Below, one piece after another: positions 11,233 to 23,200 of a stretch of 64,000 bases of DNA (its first letter is position 1; every line of letters starts with the position of its first letter). Under the pieces are notes generated by a model. It was not told the DNA's origin. It did not search any database and saw only the letters and a list, made by a program, of their open reading frames with translations. The DNA is taken from the NCBI GenBank assembly GCA_910589415.1, contig OU342631.1, forward strand, positions 1,426,001 through 1,490,000, in the 5' to 3' direction. This DNA comes from Malachius bipustulatus (Eukaryota; Arthropoda; Insecta; Coleoptera; Melyridae). The position numbers and the translations under genes were made by a program.

Positions 11233-12061
11233 CCGTATGACAAGTTTCAAAGCAGAACATAGGCGAATAGCATGGGAAATCACATATTTGCAGTTTATTT
11301 CTCACCACTTTTATCTACAAGAACGGCAGTGATGTCTATCGAAAGAGAATCGTTTTCTGATCATGCTGATACCAAATACTTAATAATTAACAGTTTCTTT
11401 ATGGTTTCAGAATAACTTAAACATTTTCAAAATTAAAAGTGTGAGCGGCTATGACATGCCTAATTCGAATAATTTTGTTACTGTCAAAACAAATATTTTT
11501 AATTACTGATACACGTTTCCCTGAAAAGATTGTCCATGAATAATAATTGCTATTCTAATGAGGGACGCGTGTTTATCGCCATGGTACTATTAACTGGGTG
11601 GCCAGATCTCTCGATTTAGCACCTTATCCTTGTTGTGACTTTTCTTGAGATCTTGGGGTTACCTTATAAATAAAATTTACAGAGCTCGTGGTGTCCGAAT
11701 GTGCACTCGTTAATAACCAACAACTTGGACAAATTCGAAGCGCAATTTATAAAAGGGTGGGATTATTTATTTCAAAAAAATAAATTAAATAATTGAAAAT
11801 ATTTGCTTTGACAGTGAAAAAGTTGTCCGAATTTAGCATGTCATGGCTGCTCATCTTTTAATTTTGAAAATGTTTAAAATATTCTGTCATGATATAAAAC
11901 TGTTAATTTGTAGGTATTTTGGTATCAGCATGTTCAGAAAATAATTCTCTTTCGATAGACATCATTACCCTTCTTGTAGAAAAAAGTGGTGAGAAAAAAA
12001 CTGCAAATATGTGATTTCCCGTGCTATTCGCCTATGTTCTGCTTTGAAACTTGTCACTCGG
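11233..12061. mobile_element. 829-bp long-TIR element with decayed mariner-type transposase
   Basis: Inverted arms of about 230 bp (11233-11460 and 11830-12061), with internal tracts such as caaagcagaacataggcgaa and complement. TA flanks at 11231-11232 and 12062-12063. The middle (about 11560-11780, plus strand) reads in broken frames as RVYRHGTIN, WVARSLDLAPYP and then an INKIYRARGV-like run. This matches the third-aspartate region (HWPARSPDLNPLDF) of the transposase at 51334-52358. It abuts the previous palindrome, separated only by TATA. Confidence 0.78.
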
Positions 12062-12063
12062 TA

Positions 12064-13226
12064 TGATATGTATTTGTCAGTGTTAACTACATTTACGTGA
12101 CATGCCGTTATTGATAATTTTTTTAATTATTGTTGAAAAGCCACAAGCACTACATGGAAACCCCTTTATGGCGATATCGATTCACGTTCACTTTAAATCG
12201 TTGCTTGTTTTTGTGTTTATACACGGTGCTAACCAGGACCGGACTCCTTAGACCGATTTTAGTGCCATTTTTTTTTGCTAACCATTAATTTTCAAAGCAA
12301 ATGAATACCTTCCTGGTGTTACTATTTATGTTGAAGACAAAAATTCAACATAAAGGAAGATTCAATAAAAATTATCAAATATAATAATTTACCTCTATGG
12401 ACGCCGTCAGTGATGACGTCAGTGGGCAGGCTAAAACGGCTAGGGTTCCAGATAAACAAGCGTTTGATAGTTACAAGGTTGCCAATTTCACTATAAAGTT
12501 TTGATTACAGTTAAAGCGGAATTATTGTGATAAAAATAAAACTACCGACAGGCGGCTCAAGCTCGACGGAAACCTAAAATATTATTTATAGTTCAATTCA
12601 ATTGATGGCGATCGCAGGTCAATGCCTGAGAACAACCTCAATAAAGACTTTCCTTCACTTGATGATTGATTTTCAAATAATAGAGGTGCAAAACTTCTCA
12701 ATTTTACAAAGCAGCTCAATTCTCATATTTCCAAAGGATGTGCATTAAATTAATTTCTGCTTTGGCAAGCATGACAGTAAAATATAATTGATGAGTCCAC
12801 TTTACAAGCTCAAAAAAAAAAGATTGTGCGAGTCCTGTGTCGTTATGTATAAGCGAAGTCCAATTTATTAATTTGTTATGGTAAATAACCTGTTTCAATG
12901 GGATTCTTTGTAATAATACCAACAAGTAAGTGTCTATGGTAAACTAGTTATGTATAAACATTAAGTTTTCAGCATAATCGTACAGATAAATTTTTCTACA
13001 GAAAAAGACCCAGTATATTCTGACGGTACAAAAATAAAAACTACCTATGACAGTTATCAGTAAAAAAAGCTAAGCGGTAATAGTTACTATGAAAGATGAG
13101 GTCAAAAAAACAAAAAAATTGACTCATTTTTTTGTAGTTTGTACTTGGAATTTTGCTTTCCTTGTTGTAATAATTCATGTATAGGTATGTTCAAACAGTT
13201 TAATCAATCATTAACAAAAAACACAA
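12064..13226. other. Intergenic, no gene seen
   Basis: Between the palindrome pair and the 3' end of the TIR receptor gene. AT-rich. No ORF with recognisable similarity and no clear inverted repeat. Confidence 0.4.
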
Positions 13227-13247
13227 TTTATTTTGGATTCATTTATT
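13227..13247 (-). terminator. Two candidate polyadenylation signals of the TIR receptor gene
   Basis: AATAAA occurs on the minus strand at 13232-13227 and 13247-13242, about 200 bp after the stop codon at 13445. The spacing suits a short 3' UTR. Confidence 0.45.
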
Positions 13248-13444
13248 TTCTTTCTTAAATAATACAAAACTAGAACATAAAACAAAACAAATAGCAAAAA
13301 ATCACATTGGTTTTTGAATACTATATTATAACGACAATATAATAGGTACTTATGTCGAAACATGAATTATCCTAAATTAATTACAGTCATCATAATGAAC
13401 GTAATTAAAAACAAGTAAGTTACACCAAAAAAATATATATACAT

Positions 13445-14241
13445 TTACACAAGTTCGTCCGAATGTTCTTGTTGATCACAGGTTGTTGTCAGTCTTGTGG
13501 AATTCTCACCCTGTGTAGTGTTGCTGCTAACAATAGTTTGAGATCTTCGCATGGGCGGCAGTCTTAAGCGCAAAGACAGCCAAAGCCTGTCATCACGAGT
13601 GCTGTTCCAGTCTATTACAGGAATCGCCCTGACCAGAGATGACAGAGTCTCTCCTTGAGCGTTCTTCATTTCATTCGAAGATGGCAGTCTTTGCAGTGAT
13701 ATACAGACCACTCGTGGTCCTAAAGATTGGAGCTGTTTGAGAGCTTGATAGACCATGTTGGCATTCCAATGATCCGCTAAAGCTTCAGGGGAAATTATGG
13801 CGATGATACGACGAGTATGCTTGGCTGCCGATTGTAATTTCGAGTACCCTATAAACAAAAGTAAAATAATTATTAACCACTAATAAATAAAAATTTTATC
13901 CTCAAAGTTATCATGCAGTTAGTCATAGGTATACTTACAATCATTTACTGACGTAGGAAGCTCTTTTGATGCACATTTATAATTGTATCGTGCCTCTAAT
14001 GTAGTCAATATAACTCCCAAAGCAATGTCTTCATCTTTAGAATTATAAACTATCAGTGCGTCATTGACTTTTCCATCGTCTTCTTCTGTTCGTGCAAATC
14101 TATCCTTAAGATGCACTCGAGTAGGTAGGCCGAACCGCATATTAAGCATACCGACAGCAAAGCCGATGACTGCTATCACAGATAACCATAAGAATATTTT
14201 TCCTATGGGAGCTGGTTTTGGATTCATATACACCAGTTCAA
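13445..14241 (-). CDS. Membrane helix and TIR-domain exons
   Basis: Exon 14241-13939 encodes the stalk ELVYMNPKPAP, the membrane helix, the juxtamembrane run MRFGLPTRVHLKDRFARTEED, and TIR box 1 (NDALIVYNSKDED). Exon 13848-13445 continues after a T+GG join (VNDWYSKL) with HTRRIIAIISPEALADHW, GPRVVCISLQRLP and RAIPVIDWNSTRDDRLW. The box 2 position reads CASKELPTSVNDW and lacks the usual RD-x-x-PG. The box 3 FW pair is replaced by LW. The BB-loop surface that contacts adaptors therefore differs from Toll. About 40 tail residues follow, rich in Ser/Thr/Gln/Asn. Confidence 0.88.
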
Positions 14242-17200
14242 CTAAAACAAAGAAACAATATCGAGATTAAAAAAAAAGTTAGAGCAGAAATAAAATAGTT
14301 TGGTCAGGTCAGGTATAGTTGTTATAACATGAGCATTGTTATTTTCACTTACTTTTTTCTTGTAGAAAAACAGGAAGCTCGACAGTTTTGGCGGGTATTC
14401 TAATTTCGCACATATACTCGCCGAAATCTTTGGCGTGGACATCATTGATGATAAGGTAGGTTCCAAAAGTTCGGCCTTCATCTCTGTAAACAAAATTTGA
14501 ATATAGCACACTGATATTAACTTTGAGAAAATTTGGTATAAGTGAAAAATAGAGGGACGACATCGCGGATTTTGATTATCTATCACCTATTAGATATAGT
14601 TACAGGTGGTTAATTTCAACAGTCCCACCATTGGATCTAGAATGGGGATCAGGGGGGGACTACGGACCGAGGGGAATCAACCCCTGAACATCTGTAAAAA
14701 CCTCCTGATAATGCCAAAAGACAAAACTGTCAAGAAATTCAGCTTCAAGAGAAACTTCATCATGGAACTGTCTACGAAAGAAGAATGGAGCAACACATCC
14801 ATTCACACTCTCAAAGAAGGTACAGTAAGATGGTACACAGACGGCTCAAAGGTCATCGAGGGAACTGGGGCAGGAGTATATGGGCCAGGCACCAACTACT
14901 CCGAGCCGATGGGAACACCCCAAGCATACTTCAAGCCGAACTGTACGCAATAGAAGTATGCGCCCAAATAAACCTCGACAGAAACTATAAAAATAGGGAA
15001 ATAGCAATACTGACAGACAGTCAAGCAGCCATAAAGACGCTGAGTTCTCCTATCATCAGCTCAAAAATGGCATTGAATTGCCTACAAAAACTCAATAAAC
15101 TAGGCAGAGAGAACAAAATTCACCTCAAATGGATACCAGGACACACTGGGATTGAGGGAAACGAACGTGCCCACTCATTGGCAAGAAAAGGAGCATCGAC
15201 ACCCTTTATAGGACCAGAACCATTCTGTAGCCTCGAAGACACGTTCTTCAAGGCAGAACTTCGGAAGGAAGAAGAAAAACTGAGAGAAATCCATTGGAAT
15301 AACCTCCCAGGATTGAGACAATCCAAGGAGCTCGGGAACTTTAACCCAGAAAGGTCAAGAAAACTCCTGACCCTCAACAAAGGAACTCTCAGAATGCTAA
15401 CAGGATTCCTAACAGGTCATTGCAAGCTCAATGAACACCGGAGGAAACTTGGTATAGAAAAAGATGGCGTTTGCAGACTCTGCAGGGAAGAAAACGAGAC
15501 GCCTCGTCACCTATTGATGAACTGCGAAGCACTAGAACGTGAAAGAAACGATGTTCTGGGCCACCACCAGCTCAACGAGGGGGGGGCTTTGCCCGGCCTT
15601 GATCCCCTTCAAATCCTGAAATTCCTAAGGGAAGCGGAGTTGGAGAGGCTGGTTTAATGAAGGGAATATACTCCAAAGAAGCAGAGAAGAGGGGGCACAA
15701 TAGATCTGTAATAGGTCGCAGCGCATCTGACACCCTCAATATCAATATCAATCACCATTGGATCTCCTAATTCATAGAAGATATGGTTAAACTAGAGAAA
15801 AGTTATTAATTTGATTTTATGCCTTAAATAAGAATCTGGAACAAAAATTAGGATATTTTCAGTCATTGCTGAAATATGAAAAAAAAACTGAAAAATCGAA
15901 GTTTCTTATTTTGGCCATATCTTTTTAATTAGTGGATATTATTAAATTATTTTTTGTAGTCTTCAAGAGCTATATCCATTTGATATTACAAAAAATTTCT
16001 AAGGTAAGTATTTTTTTAAGTTTAGGTCTCCATTATAATAGTTATATTTTGTTCAAAGTGTTCTTTTAGGGCAACTTGTCCCGTCAGTAATCCCCAAGGT
16101 AATCCCACTGTGATAGGCAACTGATTCCTGATAAGTAATAGTATGTAGTTTCTTCAGTTGTCTTCTTTTGGGTTCCTTGATGAAGGCTTTCCCATGTTGA
16201 TGTTTGGTCCTTTTATCGCAATATTCTTTATGTTTTTCCTTAATCCGTATGTTTGCTTGACTCTTTTCAAAATAATTCGAAAATAAAAAATAATTTTTGA
16301 AATCGTTTTCTGCCATTGCATTGTTTTTCTGATTGCTCAATTTTTTCCTCATTTAACCGACCTTGCATCTTCCACTGTTTCCGAAATCCCCATGCATGCT
16401 GTTCATTCTTATCTTGGAGACAATGTATTCCAGGTCTAACTTCTGTCTATGTAGGTACTAGAAGTTGATGGTTTATTCACCATACCATATCATATATGTA
16501 TATTTTAGTACAGGTGACCGAAGTATAGAGTTACATAAGAATGTTCACTACTTGGCAAACATTCTGTAATGATCTTTACGCGATTATGGGTTAGAAAGCA
16601 ATAAAACCTGAATTACCTTTTCAGTAAAGCATCTCGTCTTAATAGAGACGACAATGCAGTATACTTCAAGAATTTATACCTTCCTCTACTAATTCACACG
16701 ATGTAGAGGTCTAAATTCTTGAATAACAAGTCATAATTTCTTGACATCCTTATCTTAGACACGGAAAAGTACCCATGGACTGTCGGAGGTATATGCCTAT
16801 ATTTGCGTAGTTCTACAAAATCAAGTCCGTAAGTATACCTACCTAATTCAGAAAGCTAATCAGAATTAATACAACATTTTTTGCTGTGATGATTTTATAA
16901 GCCAACATACAAGAGGCCCTTATTGTCGCTGGCACTGGCATAAGTGGTCAGTGTGAATGGCTATTTCCAGTTCAAATTTTGGTCGACACCTATACAGTGT
17001 GTCCAGTGTAAGTGGCATTACATGGGGATCTTGGAAACGGCAAGAGATACATGCAGTCAGTTAAATTAGAGAAAAGCTGCACAATTTAATGCTGAATGAC
17101 AATCTGAATTTTGTCTTTGAATATTTCCAGTCGTTGCTGTATCCTGAAAAAAGTGAAAAATCAAAATTTATTATTTTACAACAACAAAGTGGAGAGTTAT

Positions 17201-20200
17201 TCGAGCCAAGTAGACAATTACGATTGTTGATATGACATGTCGATGAGCTCTAATAAGAGCGAAGTGGCCATCCATTTCTTCAACATTGTTTTTGTCTGCT
17301 TTTGACTTTAAGATCAGTATTATCTATGAGCCCTAGAACCCAAACAAACGTCTTCTTTTTCTTATTTTAGCCATATCTTTTTTATTATTGGAAAGTAATG
17401 AATTATTTTTTGTAGGCTTACATAAGTCCTCAAAAGCTATCAATTTGACATTACAAAAATTTTCAAAGCCGACTAGATCTCAGAGTTTTCATAGCCAACT
17501 TTTGTTTTTCTTATGGCCGCCATATTGTTTTTTTATGTCATTCGGTATGAAAAAAATAATGGAAACCAAAAACTAATAAACTTCAAAAAATAAATTGAAA
17601 ATTTTTTTATTCTTCTTTTTTCGAAGAAAAACAAAAATTTTTTTCACCCAATTAGATTAATAAGAGATCATATTATTTGCTTCATTATGGTTTTTTACTT
17701 TTCATAATTATGATATTCGGTAGATATGAAAAGTTATTTTTTTCACTGTATACATGAAATCTGAAGAATTACATGACCGGCTCAATCTGAGCCCTATCCT
17801 GAAAGATGGAAGGTATGGGAAGAAGAGGTGATCTGCAATATTGAGAACCATTCAGCTTAGTTTTTGGTTGACTTTCTTGAGTTTTTAGTTCACCCCTTAA
17901 ATTCGGAGTGTTCTATAGTGGCATCCCCTACCTACCATTAAACTTTCATCAATCTTCTAATTAACGCAACTAAAAGCAGATACTATTTAACTGGACTTAC
18001 TGGACTATTATAATAACGAGTAAGTATAATTTGGTATGTCTATAAAAAAGTTATAACTCTTCAACAGTTTGGTGCTTACTTTAGGAACGAAAGAGAAGAC
18101 CAGAATCGCCAAAAGTGTTAGAATTATTAAGAATTAAGGTCAATTTACATTTAACCGCACGGACACGGTCCGGGTGGTCAACGTGGACGTGCATTTTTAT
18201 TAAATGGATTTTAATGGCTGCATTTACATTCAACGGGGACGGACCGGCAACAATCCGGTAAATTCTCGGCTACCCAGCACGTGTCGTCGTCGTCTCATGT
18301 CCGCGCTGTCATGTGTAAGTTGACCTTCAGAATTTGTTAATATTTGTAATTTTTATATTAAAAAAACAGACATATTAACATAAATATATTCCTCAGAACT
18401 TTGCTTACATAAGGTAAAAATCATTTTAATTCACTATTTTTTGAAAAATGTAACCTGCCATAATATGCTTACCTATTTCTCTTTTTTTAATAATTAGGTA
18501 TGCAAGCACAATACATGTAATTATGTGAGCTCATTAAAGTAAACTAAATATGGAAAATTTTTCTATTTAAATATTATACTAGGAAGGCATTTTATCATCA
18601 TTACAATTATTATTATTATTCAGGCCTTATACCTAAAGAAGCAAGAAAATTAATCAGAAATAAAACAGGGAACTAATAAAAACTAATTTAATTACGGCAG
18701 TAATTTAAATTCATAAAAAAATACAAAAAAAAATGTATAAAATAGGTATCGACCTTGATCAAAAATAGAAGTATTTTGTTCCTATCAATTGCACTGTCGG
18801 CCAGCGAACTTGTCTTCTTTCTATTAGAGACCTATCTCTGTCATCTATTGCTCATTAAATGAAGCATTTGTCTGCGTTTGTACCGACCGGAATGAGAAAA
18901 ACCCCTCTAATTACCTATAATTGGTACCGATGATCCGGTGTCGGCAAAGGTGGTCTGGTCTCTGGATGGCAAAAACTGTCGCGCAGGCCGCGGACCGGTT
19001 AAACACAACCGTCTCGTGAGAAATTCTACGTCCAATAAGGGTACCTCCAGGTTATAATATGAAGAAAGCTTCATCGGTACGTGTTTCTAAAAGTTTCCAT
19101 AGAGTGAGTACCTATGTACTCTATGAACGTATATATTGGCGAAAATCTCTTGGATTTCATGTTCTAAAACGTATATGTATATATAGAGAGGGTGTTCTTG
19201 ATACAGTTTTAGTGAAACTCAGGGACATGATTACGTTCGTCAAAAGGAACGATTTTTTTTTATAAATGTGTCAAAAAACATGTAAAGATCATTATTTCAG
19301 TCTTAACCCTGATTCGGAATTTTCGTCTCCCCATTTAAAATAAACCAGCAGTTAGTTATGGCTACTATACCTTAGTATGTCATTTACTAGTCGATTGATA
19401 CAAGTAATTGATAAATTACAGTTCCGCAGATTCAATCTCAGAGATAATTTTTTTTTAAACCTGCCTGTGTTTTAATTTGCTCACACGATATAATAGCAAT
19501 GTGGTAGCATCTTTATTAAGGAACATTGAATTATGCCGCGCCTCACTGGAGTCTTTATGGCTCGGACTTCCAGTTTAACTATTGTTTTTAGCATTTTGAG
19601 TACATATCCCAACTAGTTTGATGTGACCAGACTGGTTTTTTTTTGTGGAAATTATTCTAGAGAGTACATAATAATAATTAAAATTATGTCTGAGCTTGGG
19701 AGGTATAAATAAGTGGCTTATTACCACTGTTCAAAATTAAAACAAGAACAACTCCAGTACTACCAGTTGAAGCAATGTGAAGAATCGGTTGGGGTTGGTC
19801 TTGATAAAAAGTGTCATCAACTCGAGCGACGACAACAATAACGAACGACAGGTGTCAGGCGTGTGAAAACTTTGATCTGACAGGTCATTTAAAATATATC
19901 AATAGAGTTTGTAACTGATAATTCCTACGTCCAAAGGCAATCAGTTTTTGAAAGTAGTTTTTGATTAAAAAAATTATACATTACCTGGAAATTTTTTCCT
20001 GCCGAATACGAGGGTTTTCGTTCATTGTCGAATTTACTTCAATTTTCTCCCATACTGCTTCATTAAGAGCATCTGGAAGATCTACATGTCCTGAAAATTA
20101 AAAATAAACATTTTCTAAATATTCGTGATGTTGCATGATCAATAATAATGAATTATTGATTTAATAAGCTGTTACCTAATTAGTAATTATTAGGTACAGC

Positions 20201-23200
20201 TACTAATAGAATAGACAAATAGAACAGTATCGAGCATCAGGCTAAGATTAATCTTTTATACAGTAAGGAAATTTACGCCCCCCCCCCCTCTTCTTTAAAT
20301 TCTGAGCCGAATGCCGAATGAGGTAAATCACTGGTACCAAAACTAGATTAATTAATAACATGAATTTTACTACATGCTAAAGGTGCGTCCTCATCTAACG
20401 AACGAACATGAACGCACACAAACAAAAAAAAAAACGAACATAAACGAATACAGTGAGGACGTGAGAACGAGCGCAAACGAACACAAACAAGCATCGCAAG
20501 CACCGATCCGCGACTTGTTGGTACTTCAAAGGAAAATGCTCGAGCGTGTTCGATCGCGTTTGAACTTGTTTGTTAAGTGTGGACGTGAAAAAGTGCAAAA
20601 GTTGGATTAATTTTTCAAAATCCGAAGAAGATAATCTCGTAAAATTTTCAAAATTTCCAGAGTTCTCGCTTCTCAAATCGAAAAGTAAATCCGAAGCACT
20701 TTAGCGAATTCTACTTTTAAAAAGTGAAGTCATCCACCAACGACGTTTTCTTGCTTCCCTTCTTTTTTCAACAATGAACTCATTATGAAATAAGTAGCAC
20801 TTGCTACAACTATAGTGTTATAACGTCTATGTAAAGAGTAAGAGTTATTATTGTTCATAGTTATTTCACTTTAATCAAGCTCTTTGACTTTAAAAAATGA
20901 AAACGACGACTTTTTTGGAGATAGCAGAGCATTTTATACGGAACAGAAAATTCACCCGAAACTGTATGTGGATGTTTGAATGTGTTTCTCCATGTTCGTT
21001 TGCTGCGTACTCACTAGAGCACGAGCCCCGAACGAGCGCCCCGAACAGAGCTGAACCGCTCAGATGTGGACGGGCATCCGAACAGAGCCAAGCACGCTCA
21101 GGTTGTTCGGCGAACGTGCTCAGACCGATCCGAGCTCTGTCGGTACATCAAAGGATGTTCGAATTCAGTCTGGACGGGATTAACCAGCTCTACTGCCGAA
21201 CTAAGTGCCTACGAACAACTGGATCAGTGCCGAACCGAATGCTCGTTCGGGGCTCGGGTGAAAAATATAAAGGCCCCGAATGCTCGGCTCTGCTCTGTTC
21301 GGCGCGCTCGTTCGGAGCAAATGCTCTAATGAGTACGCAGCTCTAGTATTTGCCTGTTCGCTGTATTCATTTGTGCTCGTTTGTTAGATGAGGACGCACC
21401 TTTATATTATTGATGTAAAGCGAATGTGTCAAATGTCAAAGATGTTGTTGTTGTTGTCCATGTGGTCTCAACTTCAAAATTTTGAATCGCCTAAGGATTC
21501 TTGTGACACCTCATTTTGAAGGTACATATATCGTAATTATCGACAAAAAATGATGTTATAGTAGGATTAACTTTAAAAAGTCAGATGTGACGTTACACTA
21601 ACCGTCCGAATTAATATTTTTAATTTCACCAGAAAATGTCAAACAGTTAATTGTCAAGTTGTGAACGAGCGTAAATTATTGAAGGAATCATTCAAACAAT
21701 CAATTGAACCGCTTACGTCAGTTTGAGAGCCACTGACAACTACATAAAATTTATTCACGTAATGACATTCTATCCTCTGTGTTGTGCATTTAATTCTCAT
21801 TCAAAACCAATGTTGACGTATACTTATTTATGCGGGATGGAGTGTTTAAACAAACTGGACGGTTACTATGAAAACCAAGTATATGAAACAAAATAAATCG
21901 AACTATCAAAAGGATGTGTATTCTTAATCGATACGTATGACTTTTTAGACTTTATTGGACTATAGTTTTCCATTTTGATAGAGGAGGTTTATTGTCACCC
22001 CCACCCCTCATTAAATTCTGAGCCAAAAAAGATACAAATGAAATACCTATAGGAATTTTACTACGTTTTGACATAAAACTGATGTGTCAAATGTTAAAGG
22101 GTAACATGACGTTGCAGACGTTATTATATAAGGTTTGTTCCAACACGCTATTTTTGTACGGTCCCGGAAGCATTTTTCCGTTTCCTATTCGGCTAGCGCA
22201 ACCGAGTGCGCTAATCGTATAGGAAACGGATGCGAGACCTGCAGCTCCGTTCCCTAAGGGACTAACGCACTCACATGCGAATAAGCCCTTTGCAATGATA
22301 ATCAATCTGCAACCTTTCAAATTGGGCTTCTGAGTAGGTACCTACTCATAAATAATAATAATAATAAAAATAAGGTCATTATATACATCAGCGGCTTCTA
22401 TGCAGTTTCACTATGGCACCTATATAGGGGTGGAGAACATACCTATAGTATCACCAGGAAGGTATTATCCATTTGCTTTGCAAATGAAAGGGAAAGCCAA
22501 AAACGGCCTAAGAAATCGGGTTTGAGAGTGCGGAGAGGTGCTGACAAGAGGCGCCGATTTATACCGCGAATAACGGATGTAACCACTTCACGACAATGCC
22601 AAGCGCTTCGAAGCTTACAGACGGACCGGCGCTATATCCGCTTTCACATATCGTGTCCAGTCCACAGGGATTGGTGCAATGATTTTTGGAATATAAATGC
22701 AAAATAAATGCAAAATTCAAAATAAAAATCATGCTACTGTTAATCTCGAACATTTTCCTTGCTCTGAAAGTCGAAGAAAAAAATAGAAATACGACCGTAG
22801 TATCAATGAGGCCTTCCTTAGTTGTGACCTTAATATTAGTTTGCAATGGCTGTTTTTAGCTTCTTACCCACCCAGCACCCCTATTTCGCTCCTCGGTCCC
22901 GAAAAAATTGATGAAACTTAGGAGCCGCGGATGTATATTACCAATAATAATAATAATAATAATGATAGTCATATTATTAGAAAATTTTTTGATCCATTTG
23001 ACATCTGGTTATTGCAGTCTTCGTTAGATACTTTGGTTAGGTAGGTATAACTAGGACTTAGCACTCGGTTTCATTTGTTTGATCACATTTCAGAATTAGA
23101 CAATCATCATCAAACTGCTTTATGATACCTTCCATTGCTATAAGGTCCAAGCAGCATTCACCAACATTCACTATTTCAAAACAAAAGACTCAACAGCTTG

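Larger units (their letters stand above)
20260..21530 (+). repeat. Dispersed repeat Z, copy 1 (interrupted)
   Basis: Begins with a C-tract and ttaaattctgagccgaatg, continues gaattttactac, and after the inserted element 20380-21402 resumes with gcgaatgtgtcaaatgtcaaag, ending near cattttgaaggtac. The same blocks in the same order recur near 21980-22120, 24727-24950 (minus) and 28270-28510. Confidence 0.6.

Noticed and set aside
16053..16352. 99-residue protein gene (minus)
   Set aside because: Lys-rich with no known domain, inside a repeat-bearing intron, no neighbouring exon signals that I could match.
20897..21346. 149-residue protein gene (plus)
   Set aside because: It spans the GC-rich nested inverted repeat; openness follows from composition and the frame crosses the element boundary.
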